This document shows positions 33,651 to 45,245 of a stretch of DNA of 64,000 nucleotides, one piece after another. Source of the stretch: Tolypeutes matacus (taxonomy: Eukaryota > Chordata > Mammalia > Cingulata > Chlamyphoridae). The notes under the pieces are model-generated. The model was not told where the DNA came from, made no database searches, and saw nothing but the letters and a program-made list of their open reading frames with translations. The position numbers and the translations under genes are program-made. The stretch covers positions 9,408,034 through 9,472,033 of the forward strand of contig JAKSZT010054324.1 of NCBI GenBank assembly GCA_026826555.1. The letters run 5' to 3'. Position 1 is the first letter of the stretch; every line of letters begins with the position of its first letter.

Positions 33651-34147
33651 GCAGTCATATATCTATATAGCAAGATGTAAATACAAAAGGCAACAGTATA
33701 ACAGTCTTATTATAAGCTTAGTACTATCACAGCTATTTAAGTGCGGCCTTCAGAGAATGTTTAGACAAGAATTCTTCAAATTACAAGTGGTCACTTAGAC
33801 AAGTCTCATTGTAGTTAAACAAGCACCTTGTCCTGCTACCCTACTTTGAAAAATATTAGAGGCTTTGAAGACAGAGTAGAGAGTTTATCAGTACTAAATA
33901 AACTCAGCAAATGTAGATGAGATCAGATCATTTTTGGTACACAGGAATTTAAAAACCTGTCCAGTTTGTATGTTCCATTAGTTCATTGAATTTTTCAGAT
34001 TTCTTATCCACTAATGTTGTTTGCTGAGTTGTTCTCACTACAGGTGAAACCTGCGAAGCTCCACCTTACCATTTTGTTCTCATTCGTTTTGGATGAACTC
34101 AGCAGGTAGTTAAATTAAGTGGCTGCCATTAAAATGATCAAATATGG
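33492..34147. repeat. Pair of 60-bp inverted repeats, about 90% identical
   Basis: Arm 1 is 33,492-33,551 ('ccatatttgataattttaat' ... 'ctcatccaaa'); arm 2 is 34,088-34,147 on the opposite strand. I count about six mismatches over 60 aligned bases and no gaps. The arms are separated by 536 bp of dissimilar sequence. Arm 1 interrupts a MIR, so it is the inserted copy and arm 2 is the probable source. The ends of the spacer carry no transposon-like terminal signals. Confidence 0.88.
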
Positions 34148-34439
34148 CTCTTTATCCACAACCATTCATTTCACTTGCACCCACTTAACTATATAATTAA
34201 TGGACACAATGATTCTTTAACTGTGACAGGTTAATTATCTTAAATACAAGCATATTTTAAATTTATGGTGAAAGTAAATTAATTTCTCTGATAAGAATGT
34301 TCTAAATTCATTTTTGCTAGGAATAGTTATAAGGAAGAGATGTACATGTGTGAATGCAAAAAGGATACAGATTAGAGAGGCCAGGGATTAGAGAGGCCAG
34401 AATGGTGATTACTACTATATATGGTGACTTGACAGAAAA
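33651..34439. other. Unassigned sequence containing inverted-repeat arm 2
   Basis: AT-rich, with several TTAATTA-type words (for example near 34,195 and 34,231). No repeat family recognised apart from the 60-bp arm at 34,088-34,147. It could hold conserved non-coding sequence, which cannot be judged from one genome. Confidence 0.35.
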
Positions 34440-34600
34440 TTGAATCATGCATCTTAGTGTTGGAAGGGATCCCAAGGGACAGCTTGGAGCAGAGCCCAGC
34501 CTTCAGGCAGGCATCAATATGCTCATTTCACAGGTGAGGCAAGGAGTCTCAGAAAGGTTACCTCATCTGCCTAAGGCCAATAGCTAGTAGGTGGGAGAGA
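34440..34600 (-). mobile_element. MIR-like SINE, minus strand
   Basis: Contains 'tgttggaagggatcccaagg', 'gctcatttcacaggtgagg', 'caaggagtctcagaaaggtt' and 'taaggccaatagctagtag'. This is the reverse layout of a MIR/MIR3-type core. Decayed. Confidence 0.5.
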
Positions 34601-35263
34601 AGGCGTAAGAAGTAAGTGGTGTAATTTCTCTTGCATTGGCCTTTTCTTTAAACGAGGCTGAAAGGCTTTAAGATTATATTATGAATTTATAATATATTTT
34701 GGAAGTTAAAAAAAAACACTACACTGTAAAAGACCCCCAAGGAATCAGTTACAGAGATGCTCCCAGATGGTTCTATTGAAAAGGGACTTTTTACCTCAAA
34801 TATTGAAGACCCTGTGAGCATGGTTTCTATCCATTTTCAAACCCCTCCTCCCCAAAAGTTGAATAGAATTATGGAATACAGGAAAAACCAAAATGACTAG
34901 CCCAGATAAGGAAGTTTTCTAAATGTAATGAACCTATGCCCTGCATGGCTCCGGAAGGATGGGGTACTACTAATTTGGCATCAACAAAGTGCGGCATACA
35001 CCAAAGGCACAGGAAACTCAATAATCATGTGGCTACCAATTTAGAGCTAAAAATAAGTAAATGGGGCAGTAGACGGGTCAAAATACTGATGCACAAAAGC
35101 GCACAGCACTTTGTTCCTCAAATATAAGCACCATAATCATGTAGGATATTATTCCCCACTAGATCTCAGGTGGGATTTGGGAAATGCACAGCTGACAAAT
35201 ATTCTAGGTGATTCTAATATGGTTAATCATTGGTTTCACTTTAAGAAATTCTGTGAATTAGGA
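34601..35263. other. No recognisable element
   Basis: Nothing assignable. Frames of 63 and 101 codons (34,936-35,127; 35,111-35,416) have no domains, and the second enters the MER5A copy. Confidence 0.4.
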
Positions 35264-35420
35264 CAGTGTTCCTCAAATTCTCATGAATATACAGATCACC
35301 TGGGGATTATGTTCCATGCAGATTCTGATTCAGTACATCTGGGTAAAGCCTGTGACTGCATTTCTAACAAGCTCCCAAGTGAAGCCTGTGCTGTTGGTTT
35401 GTGGTGCACTCTTTGACTAT
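35264..35420 (+). mobile_element. MER5A-type hAT non-autonomous transposon
   Basis: 5' end 'cagtgttcctcaaattctca'; interior 'cagatcacctggggattatg', 'cagattctgattcagtac' and 'acaagctcccaagtgaagcc'; 3' end 'gctgttggtttgtggtgcac'. It shows the MER5A order with a near-intact start. The final inverted terminal repeat is decayed. Confidence 0.8.
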
Positions 35421-36310
35421 CAAGGAACCAGAATACTGATGTTTAATCAAATCATATTGATAGTGTTTAATATAGGAAGGATTGACAGCAATTTAATAGG
35501 TTGATTTAAAATATCTCTCTAGTATGAAAATTATTTTCCTTTCACATGTCTTTGTACTTGGAGAAAATAGAAGATAATGAAATTAATGTTAAAGGTACTA
35601 AGGTTTTTTTGTTGTTTTTTTTTTTAACTGGTGGTAGTGTAGTATATAATAATGATATTAAAAAAAATAAATCTGAATTCTAATCCTGACCCTGACTCTG
35701 ACCCACTGTGTAGAACTTGCATCAGTAAGAGAAAAAAAAACAATATGAAGATAACATTTAAAAATTTTGAATTTAAAGGTCTCCAATATATCAAAATTGC
35801 CACCAGTAATAATAGAACAATGCCAGCTGGTCATTATGGGCTGTGTCATTTCTGGCTTTAACAGGACCTCTCCTCTCCACTCATAGAACCATATCAGAGT
35901 GCAACTGAATAAAAGTAATGCCATTCTGATTTATTAAAACTATGTAAATAATTATTGTTAGTAAGGTAACCCAAATAAAACTGAGTCTCCCTGTGGCTCT
36001 TTCTCTGCATGGGATCACATTCAGTGAAAATCAGTCTGGTATTCAAAAGAATTGAGAAACAATTTAATTCTTCACTTCACTTCTCTTGAAAATGCCAAAA
36101 AGAACCTACATTTGTAATTCACAGAAAATATCCTTCAAATAAATCCTTGTTCATCATCTGTTACTTTCAAATTTTCAAAAACACCCCCCAGATGTCCCCA
36201 ACTATCTTTCCTCTCCTCTTGCCAACAAGTGTCACAAACTTAGCATGATTCCATTTTTCCTCTCTCGCCTCTCTGCTTTCTGGCTCAACTTTTTCTTGTG
36301 TAGACAACTT
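35421..36310. other. No recognisable element
   Basis: AT-rich. Poly(T) near 35,612-35,626. No gene or repeat family recognised. Confidence 0.4.
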
Positions 36311-36938
36311 TGTTTCTCTTATTAATTTTTTAAAAAATTATTTTATTTTTTATTTTTAAGGAAGCTTTAAATTACATAAATATTCCATAAAAAATATAGG
36401 GAATTCCCGTATGCCCCACTTCCACCCCTTCCCACACTTTCCCACATTAACATCTTTCATTAGTGTGGTATATCTGTCACAATTGATGAGCACATATTGA
36501 AGCATTGCTGCTAACTGTAGACTATAGTTTACATTATAGTTTTCCCTCTGCCCCACACAATTTTATACGTTATGACAAAATGTATAATGGCTTGTATCCA
36601 TCATTGCAATGTCATGCAGGACAATTCTAATGTCCCGAAAATGCCCCCATATTACATCTATTCTTTTCTCTCCCTCCCTTCAGAATCTCTGGTGGCCACT
36701 GCCTTTACACCAATGATAAAAGTTCTCCCATTGCTAGAATATAATAAGTCTATAATAGAGTAACAATAAGTCTACTTTAGTCCATTGTTCATTCCCCAAT
36801 CCTGAGGATTTTGGAATGGTGATACCCACTCTGTTCCTAATCAAGAGGGGCTTAGATCCCATGGGGTAGATGGATGGAACTGTCTTGCTTGCAGTTGCAG
36901 ACATCTCTGTTCCTTGGAACGGGCATTGTCCATCATAA
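36311..36938 (-). mobile_element. L1-type 3' region (long-3' family), minus strand
   Basis: Same family as 18,096, 19,593 and 43,391-45,245: 'agggaattcccgtatgcccc', 'cattagtgtggtatatctg', 'gaagcattgctgctaactg', 'catcattgcaatgtcatgc', 'tctctggtggccactgcc' and 'gtccattgttcattcccc'. Similarity ends at about 36,938 ('gcattgtccatca'). A small internal duplication of 'aataagtct' occurs near 36,743-36,773. No target duplication was found. More diverged than 19,593 and 23,960, so an older copy. No ORF2. Confidence 0.8.
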
Positions 36939-39599
36939 GTCTTCCCTTTACCTGCATTCTGTGGGGGTGGAGGTTCCAAAAGCCTTTGGTCTCCAAAAGC
37001 TGACTCAGGGAGCAAGAAGTCTTTGCTCTTAGAAGTGGGAGAGAGGAGAGGTGAGGAGAGAGAGTCATACCACAAATCTTATGTATTAATTCACTTTGTT
37101 CTTCTCATAGTAACAAATTATTTGTCATGTACCTCACAAGTGATCTTGACACACTGCTTGGGACCCGCTATGATATATCCCACTACCATGTAAATCTTCT
37201 ACGACTCTAAGGCAGTGAGAAAACCCGATATAAGTAGCTTTATATATACAACTGGGTAGTTCCCAATACTCTTAAAGGGAATCAATAGTTTCCTAATCTG
37301 TCAACTCACTTCACACCCCCACAGCTGGGACAAGAATGTGACTCTTATTCTTGGTTTTCTTCTCTTAACCAGCTGATGTTCACATGGTGATCCCTCTAGT
37401 GGCCATTTTGCATATGACAACCCCACCTCCCTGATGAGAGTTGATCGCATCATGGGTAGAACTTGACCCACTAGTTCAAGCAGTGTCTGGTTCCTGAAAC
37501 TTGGTAAGAGAAAGAAGGATTTTTTCCCCTTACTTTTTGGAGGGGCTGTACGTTTTGGAGGGGAGAAAATAGCCTAGGTGCGTCTTAGGGACTGGCCTTG
37601 AAGTGGAGGTCAAAATTGGGCCACAGGGCCATAGCTATTGAAAAGGACGACTGGGAAATGTAGTCTAGATGTCCCAGAAGAAAAGGGTAATGGGTTTGCT
37701 GAATAACCAGCCAGTGCCTGTCACACAGAGGAAGCCAGTGACCAGAGAGCAAGAAGAATGAACAGATGGACTGAGAGGAAGAGAGGTGACCCAGAGGGAA
37801 AATCCTGATGGCTTTCCAGGTTCTGGTGTCAGTCCCCTCCTGAGGCCCCACTACATCCCTGAGCCTGGGTTTAATGGACCACCCTGTATCCTTATAATTC
37901 CCCTGTGCTGCTGAATTTAGCGGATGTTTGGCTCCTGTTGTTTACAACCAAGATGATTCTGACAAATTTGCACACTCAGGAGGATTGTAACAGTTTGGAG
38001 GATGCATATGTCTTCAAGGTCTCCCACCCCATCTCTAGGAATGTACTGTGAGTTTCGTTTACTTGTATCTATTTTGATAATGACATTGGCAAACTGGAGA
38101 TTAGTATTTAAACCCCTTCATACAGACTCTGCCGCTGAAGTCAGCATAAAAAAGCAAACCAAGAGAGCATGAGCAAACTGTGCCAGAAAGAGTTGGTTAT
38201 TATATCACACACATTGATTTATAGGTTCAGTTTGCCTTTACCTAAATGTCTAGTTATTTAACAGCTGTTATGAATCAGCCAGATAGAGAATTAGGAGGGA
38301 TGGGGGTGGAGGGGGGAAGCAGGTGAAAAATGCTTTAATCTTATGGTACAATAGAGGAACAAGTCGAGTCAGGTCTCATCTAGTAATTTGGGTTCTCTGA
38401 TGCTTCTTAAAGGAGAGCATTGTTCAGCTGGAAGGTGAAACAGCCTAAGGTAGACCATAAGGTTGCATTCACATTAACCCTGTCAGGGAGTGTCCTGGGC
38501 GACGATGGTTTTGAGTTACGAATCACTATATCACTAAATGTCTGATGTATCTGGCTCAAATAAAATAGTCCCAACTCATTTTGGCTTTAAATAGACAACT
38601 TATTCCAGAAGTTTGGATGGGACAGGAGGATTTAACCAGATACAATATAAGGTGACATCTAGGTTCCGTGGCTGATTGTGTTCATTCTCAATACCAAGGT
38701 CATGACTAGTCAGCAAGGATTGACCAAGTGGAGGTATCTCTTTGTAAGGATTTCTTTTACTCAGCAGTTTATGAAGACAAAATAGGACTTGCCAAGAATG
38801 CCTGAAACTCTCTTCTTAGATGAGACCGAGGTAAAGTTTATTTTCTGTATATGTTTTGCAAACGGAGGAGAATATAAACTGGGTGCGGAGGTGGCTCTCT
38901 GCCCCTTATCACTAAGATGGATCCTTACTGGTCTGCCTTGGAGAACAGATACTGTGCTGGTCCAAAGAGGACCCTCACCTGTGTGTCCTGACTTGCTCTT
39001 GCATTACTCAGTTTGGTCTGTACTCAGATGTTTGTGTCTTGCTCAACTTATGCATTAAACTTTCTCACAGTAGTACGTGCTGATCCTTTCTTACTTGATT
39101 CCTTCCAATAGGTTTTGCTTCCCTTTAAAATGCTCTGCAAATTCCTAGCCCTGGCTCTCTTACCTGAACTTTCTGAACTGTAAATGGTGTCCTCTTTGGA
39201 GGCTGCCTTCTCTCTGTGGATCAGTGCTCTTCTCTGCATGAGTGTGAAGGAGGAAGATTTTAAAGGCCACCCCTTCCCCAACATACACACAGTGGCAAGA
39301 GTTTTGTTCTATTTAGAATCTAAAAAAATGGACCTTCTGTTGTATAGATTCATGTATCTTGCTTTAAGGTTAAACACCTCTGTCCGGCTCTTAGCAACCC
39401 CCCACAACAGTAGAAGCACTTTGGTTGCCATCTAATTGCTTTATGCCAAATGTTGAGCAGGACAGGGTTTCAGAAGAGCGTATTTAAAAGAAGAATACTA
39501 CCACCGCCACTGACATTATTACCACCACCTACATCCACTACATTTTGGAAGTCTGTTTACAGCACTGATAAAGCTATGTACTGAAATGTTCCTATATGC
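36939..39599. other. No recognisable element (2.7 kb)
   Basis: Somewhat higher GC than its surroundings, with no CpG island. Frames at 37,585-37,851 (minus), 38,789-39,058 (plus) and 39,048-39,290 (minus) have no recognisable domains. An (ACC)n-like patch lies near 39,500-39,535. Old repeats below my recognition limit are likely. Confidence 0.35.
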
Positions 39600-39725
39600 A
39601 TTCTCCCAAAGAGAAACCCAAGGCCTGAGAAGTGAGTGACTGACTGATTTGCCCAGAAGCACACATCCCACAGTCTTCCCATGCTTAGGTCCACAGCTAC
39701 TCCTTCTAGACACAATGCCTTCACA
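39600..39725 (-). mobile_element. Possible MIR fragment, minus strand
   Basis: 'cccaaggcctgagaagtga' and 'tgatttgcccagaagcaca' resemble the reversed MIR core. Too short and decayed for a firm call. Confidence 0.35.
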
Positions 39726-39849
39726 TAGAGACATGGAAGGAAGGCAGCAGTCCTAGTCTTAGGGCCAGGCATTTTAAGATGCCACCTCAAGGCCTTGAGT
39801 CTCTAAGTGAAAGGGTATGTAGTTGCAAGAACAACGTGAACTACAGCAG

Positions 39850-40215
39850 CACCTCCAAACCACAGGGCCTTTGCACAGGTTGTTTTCTGTGTGGACTACT
39901 TTTCTACCACTTCTCCCTTCACCTGGTTAACTCTCATTCTTTCTTAAAATCTCAGTGCATTCCATTCCTTTTCTGACCTCCTGACTTGTTTGATATTGCA
40001 GTTATAGCCGTTCACACCTTCATGTGTCTCTCTTCCATAGCACTATGATTCTTGTAACTATTTGAGCTATTCTTTTTGATTTTTGTCTATCTCACTCACT
40101 AGACCATGAGCCCCATGCGGGCAGGGCTGTGATTTTACTCACTGGATCCCTTATTATAGAACAATACTAGACACATAATAGAAGCTCAATACATATGTGT
40201 TAAATGAACACATAA
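39850..40215 (+). mobile_element. L2 LINE, 3' end
   Basis: Clear sense L2: 'ccacagggcctttgcacagg', 'actagaccatgagccccatg', 'cgggcagggctgtgatttt', 'atactagacacataatag' and the terminus 'aagctcaatacatatgtg' with 'ttaaatgaac'. Confidence 0.88.
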
Positions 40216-40667
40216 ATTATTTTTTGATAGGTAAAATAAAGTCAGTACTAACTCAGAGAGAAGCACTCATGCAAATTACATTCTGCTAAAGACTTTCACA
40301 AAGTGAATAAATAGGGAAAAGGGTGCGACCAAAAGATATTTCTCACCTGGTTGTTGTTTAGTCAAAATGCTATCCCAGGTGAAGGAAGGGCGGAGGTTGG
40401 GGTGAGCTGAGGATGATTTTCCAAGGCAAGCCCCAGCGTAGGCAGTCCTGCTGAAACCAGAGGGATGCACAGGCCTCCCTCCAGCCTCCGGCGTCTATGA
40501 AACCCATTAAAAGGCCTTTATTAGGCACCACAATGTCTCTTCTCTTCCAAAAGTATCTATTTTTTATTAGCACTAGCTGGCTAGATTGTTGTATGCTGTT
40601 TGAGCCTCTAAAAAGTGATTTGGAATGGAATTTTTGACAAACAGTATTTTAAATACAGCAGGGAAGT
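40216..40667. other. No recognisable element
   Basis: Overlapping minus-strand frames (40,276-40,573) have no domain. Nothing else recognised. Confidence 0.4.
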
Positions 40668-40838
40668 GCTTCTCAACTTGGGATTCATGAAAAATATTTA
40701 CATAGTCTTTGAGTCCATAAGGTTAAATCTAAAATGTGGTTTATGTAAAAATACATATATTTCTGTTTTCTAGAAAGAGGGTTCTGGACCTTAGATCTCA
40801 AAGGTTTTGATAACTTCAAAGAGGTTAAGAATCATTAC
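40668..40838. mobile_element. Decayed hAT-type MER element
   Basis: Imperfect terminal inverted repeats 'gtgcttctcaacttggga' (left) and 'gaggttaagaatcatt' (right). An AT-rich interior contains 'gggttctggaccttagatc'. The layout is that of short non-autonomous hAT transposons; no duplication was discernible. Confidence 0.55.
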
Positions 40839-41099
40839 TAGAAGATCATATTGGAAATCCCGTGGCAAATTCCACTGTAAAGCAAAGACTAATTTAGCAA
40901 TTACATCTACATATGTATTTGTGTATTATTTTGTACATCCTTAAAATCATTCTAACAATATAATATATAGACATAGTCATGGCTCCATGGAGCTTATATG
41001 GGCAGGGAAGTAAAATTAATCTGAGTGTTTTTATAGGGAAATTTTTTTAATAGAAACCAGTCTGCATAGTCTTTTTACACATCTTTTTCTTGATGGCCC
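40839..41099. other. No recognisable element
   Basis: AT-rich interval with no signal. Confidence 0.4.
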
Positions 41100-41690
41100 C
41101 CGATGAGCAAGAAATGGGAGGAAATTCTTCAACAGAGAGGCAATATTTATGCTGTCTCTGGAATGAGGGAAGTCCACCAGGAGATAGAATGGAGAAGTGG
41201 ATTTTGGAAAGCAGGACCAACATGTGTAAAAGCACAGAAAGAAAAATGAGCATTTTGGTGTGCGTGGAGTGAAAGTTCTGTGGTACCTAGTGCAGGAGAT
41301 GAAGCCCCAAAGAGATTAGAGGGCTTGACAGCTCTCTAATTTGAAGCAGGGCTTGACAGCCATTTGGGTCTCATCTTGAGGACATGGAGACCTTAGAAAA
41401 ATGTAGAAGGGAGTGACTTGATTGTGTTTGAGGAAGATCATTCTGGCAGTGGTTCAGAGGATGAGTAAAAGGGGATGACCCTAGTGTGAGAATGACAGGT
41501 TCAATGGCTGTTATAAGAGTTAGGGTGAAAGATAATTGGGGATAGTAAAAGAAATGATGGAGAGAATAGAAAATTGGGACCGAAATGTAAGAAAGAAATT
41601 CTAACAGGCACATTGACATACCTTGGTGACTGATGGATAAAAGGTTTTAAGGGAGAAGGAGAAATTAAGGATGAATGAGATATTTCACTG
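41100..41690 (-). mobile_element. L2 LINE, minus strand, internal and 3' part
   Basis: Reverse complements of L2 phrases in order: 'gtgtaaaagcacagaaagaa', 'cttgaggacatggagacctt', 'agggagtgacttgattgtg', 'gaagatcattctggcagtg', 'agagaatagaaaattggg', 'taccttggtgactgatgg' and 'ggagaaattaaggatgaat'. The extreme terminus is absent. Confidence 0.72.
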
Positions 41691-42439
41691 AAAGTCATAA
41701 TGTTTCTACAATCACTCTGTCATTACCAGGAAAAACACAGCTGTTAACTTCTATTTTCCAAATGGAAAAGTGCTGTAATGAGTATATTATTTGAATCTGA
41801 TGACCACTTTTAATTTAACATACTAACATGTTAAGATATAAGGAAACTAATTTAAAATGTTAGGTACTTTGAAAATTTCAATCATTGTAAAATCAGAAAA
41901 GATTATGAAAAAATAGCTAAATGATGTGTCTTGGAATAGCAAGTTTATCTGCTCTGCAATAATATACCTAGAAAAAAATTTACAGCGGAATTCATTTTGT
42001 TGTTTGTTGTATCATCGACTATGTAGTGGTTAAATGTGAGCCCAGCTTAGGGAAAAGGTTGACTCTGGATTTTGGAGAATTTTGCATCAGATGCAATTCA
42101 TTAAAATAAGAAGTAATCATATTCTGACTAAGTTAACATTCAACTGGTCTACAATCAAGTACATCATTCAGAAATGTGGCATATTTTAATAAAGTTGAAA
42201 CTCTAGCTTGTACCAATATTGAGGCAAAAATTGTCAAATAAAAATTATGCCAAAATTTCAACACAATGGTGAATTTATTAGAAGGACTGAACAAAGTAAG
42301 AAATAAATTTGTTAAAAATGAAAACTCTTATCTAGAGACAGGTGGAAAGGGAGAGGAAAACAAACTACCAAATATGGCATCAGGCCATGTAATGAACGGG
42401 AAGTTCATAATCCTGGATGTACCTGGGAAACTTTTAGAA
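41691..42439. other. No recognisable element
   Basis: AT-rich. The 97-codon frame at 42,266-42,559 starts here and runs into L1 ORF2-like sequence, so its N-terminal half is probably also old L1 or chance. Confidence 0.35.
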
Positions 42440-43390
42440 AGCACCACGACATTTAGAAAAAGAAAAGTAAAGGCCAGACTGGAAGAAAATATTTACAGTG
42501 CAAAGGACTTTTATCCAGAATATATAAAAGCTTTCAAAATAAATAACAAAGAGAAATGAGAAAAACAATTTTAAAAGAATGAGTAAAAGACCTAGATACT
42601 TCACAAGAGAGACTGCATGAATAGCCAATAAGCACATGAAAAGAGAAAATCAAATTAAAACCACAAGAGGTACTATTTCATACCGATTAAAATGGCTAAA
42701 ATTAAAAAGCAAGCACACCAGTCAACAAAAGAACATGGAGACGCTGAAACCCTAGTGCATTACTAATGAGAGTGTAAAATGATACAATAATTTTGGAAAA
42801 GTGTTTGCCAGTTTCTTATAAAGTTAAACCTTCACCTCCCTTTGGTCTAGCAATCCCTCTTCTAGGTATATATCCAGGATAAATGAATGTATTGCCCTCA
42901 AAAAGATACACAAGAATATTTATAGAAACTTATTCACAATAGCCAAAACAAACAAACAAACAAACAAAATGGGAAATGACAGAAATTTCCACTGATAGGA
43001 GAATGGATAAAAAATAGTGTTATATTCATACAGTGGTATACTACTTAGCAATAACAAATGAACAAGAATGCAACAATATGGATGAATCTAAAATATTGAA
43101 GTGAAAGAAGGTAGATACAAAAGAGTACACATTGCATACCGCCATTTACATGAAGTTCAAGAACAGGCAAAACTAATCTATGGTGAAAAAATCAGAATTA
43201 TGGTTGCTTATGAAGGATGAGGATTGACTGGAAGGAGGAATCATAAAGCTTTCTGCAATGATGAAAATGTTTTAGATCTTATTTGGGGTGGTAGTTATGT
43301 GGGTGTATAGATTATCAAAACTCACTGAATTGTATTGCTCTGTGCATCTCATTGTGTATAAACTTTTCCTCAATTGAAAAAAAAATACAA
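42440..43390 (+). mobile_element. Old L1M, ORF2 end and 3' UTR, plus strand
   Basis: Decayed ORF2 3' sequence ('ggaagaaaatatttacagtg', 'gagtaaaagacctagatact', 'ccacaagaggtactatttc', 'ttcacaatagccaaaac'), then a 3' UTR ('gaatcataaagctttctgca', 'ctcactgaattgtattgctc') ending in an A-run at 43,378-43,385. An (AAAC)n run at 42,945-42,968 has expanded inside. The next insertion (43,391) entered at its A-rich tail. Confidence 0.8.
42475..43190 (+). pseudogene. Decayed L1 ORF2 C-terminal region
   Basis: Reading with frameshifts gives RLEENIYSAKDFYPEYIKA (in the open frame to 42,559), then ENQIKTTRGTISYRLKWLK near 42,645-42,705. Next comes a relic near 42,920 with the pattern IYRNLFTIAKT. These match the order of an old L1 ORF2p C-terminal third. 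Multiple stops make it non-functional. Confidence 0.7.
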
Positions 43391-45245
43391 AGTAAGGCCC
43401 ACTGACAGGGTGCTGAATTCCTAAGCTGTCTGTACTGCTTATATGTTCTGGATGTCTCTAGAGCCCTCAGGAGCCCCACTATTTAAGGAACTGTTTACTG
43501 TGGCAGTCAATGAGATCCTGCTGAGACTTGCATAAGCATAACCTCTGGAATGAATTCCCAACTCACTTTGAAATCTCTTAGCCATAAAAACTCGTTTGTA
43601 TTTACCATTTCTCCCTTTTGGTCAAGGTCTTTTTCTAGAGGCATGTCTAGAATATCAAATGATTACTTGGTAATAATCCCTTGGTGCCAGGGAGGCTTAT
43701 CCCTGGGAGTCATGCCCCATGCAAGGGGAAAGGTAGTGCATTTATATGCTGAGTTTGGCTTAGAGAGAGGCCACATTTGAGCAACAAGGCCTTTAGGAGG
43801 TAACTCTTAGGCAATATATAATACTAGGCCAAGTTTCAATTTCACAAGAAAACGTTCATAAGTATAATCATCAATATCAAGGGCCTGGTATAATGGTCTG
43901 TCTTACTTCACTAGGTGCTGCCCTTGCACTCAGGGGAGTCTTGCTGTTCTGTTAGCGAATGTAGCAGAACTCCCCAGGATGGGAACTCAATATTCTTTTG
44001 GTTATTGTGTGGATCTCCACCCACCGAGACAATGTCCCATGAACACTTGAACATATCATATGTATTAGAGGCATGCCCCAGGTGAACCCCTTTCCATGCA
44101 TCCCCCCATCACTGACACCCTGCACCAGTCATTCTCCCCTGCCACTGTTGTGACCCTTCTGTGATCCAAAACCTCTCCAAAAATGAAGCCAATGAAATAA
44201 CCAAATAAAGTTAATAAGAAAATAAAACAATAATTAAAAAAAATAACCAATAAAATACAAAAAGATAAAAAATATTTGAAATAATAAAAAATTAAAAAAA
44301 GATTTTTTTTGGACATTGTGTCTTTCATCACTGCAAGATCTGTTGTCTTTTCTATACAGCGACATTTTCTTCCATGTGTTCCCCCAGTGTCTTATTTTTC
44401 CATTTTTTCTTCAAAGAAACTTTTGGAATTTATGCTTCCCAGTATAGCAGAGTTAGACTAATTTATAGGTTCTCTACACATGGCTCTTCTGCCCCTTTCA
44501 TTTGAACCTATAATTAGCACTATACTTGATAAATATATGTCCCAGAGGCTTAAAATCTTTGATCCGCCCATGCGCCAGTTGAGTCCTGAATTTCAGCAGA
44601 GTTGCAGCACCTACTTTCCCATTCATTGGACTCACCCAGGACAACTAACAAAGAGATGATGATGGACAATGCCCATCCCAAAGAACAGAGAGTGTCTGTA
44701 ACTGTAAGCAAGATCATTCCATCCATCTGCCCAATGGGATCTAAGCTCCATCTCAATTAGAAGCAGAATGGGCATCACCATCCCCAAATCCTCAAGACTG
44801 GGGAATGAACAATGGACTAATGTAGATTTATTATTATTCTACTATAGACTAATTATTCTAGCAATGGAAGAGCTCTTATCATTGATATGAAGGCAGTGGC
44901 CCTCAGAGGTTCTGAGGGATGGGAGAGGGAAGAATAGGTGTAATTTGGGGCCATTTTTGGGACATTGGAATTGTCCTGTGTGACATTGCAGTGATGGATA
45001 CAGGCCATTGTATATTTTGTCATAACCTTCAAAATTGTGCAGGACAGAGTGTAAACTATAATGAAAACCGTAATCCATGGTTAGTAGCAATGCTTCAATA
45101 TTTATTCATCAATTGTAACAAATGTACCACACTAATGAGGGCTGTTGTTGATGTGGGAAAGTGTAGGAGGGGAGGGAGCGGGGCATATGGGAATCCCTTA
45201 TACTTTCTATATAACATTTATGTAATCTAAAGCTTCTTTAAAAAA
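43391..45245 (+). mobile_element. L1-type insertion with 5' inversion (twin priming)
   Basis: The right part (about 44,420-45,245) is the long-3' L1-type family in plus orientation. It ends 'taatctaaagcttctttaaa' and is the reverse complement of the family seen at 36,311 and 19,593. The left part (about 43,391-44,419) is the adjacent upstream portion in minus orientation: 'aggcccactgacagggtg', 'gtctctagagccctcagg' and 'ccttggtgccagggaggct' align with 20,560-20,942. In element coordinates the outer end of the left part (43,391, 'aaagtaaggccc') abuts the 5' end of the right part (44,420, reverse of 'attccaaaag'), with about 4 bp overlap. That is the arrangement expected of twin priming. A clean target duplication is not visible because the site is A-rich. 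Confidence 0.8.

Noticed and set aside
33492..34147. A DNA transposon with 60-bp terminal inverted repeats
   Set aside because: The left arm splits a MIR whose right half lies inside the supposed element, so the two arms do not bound one inserted unit.
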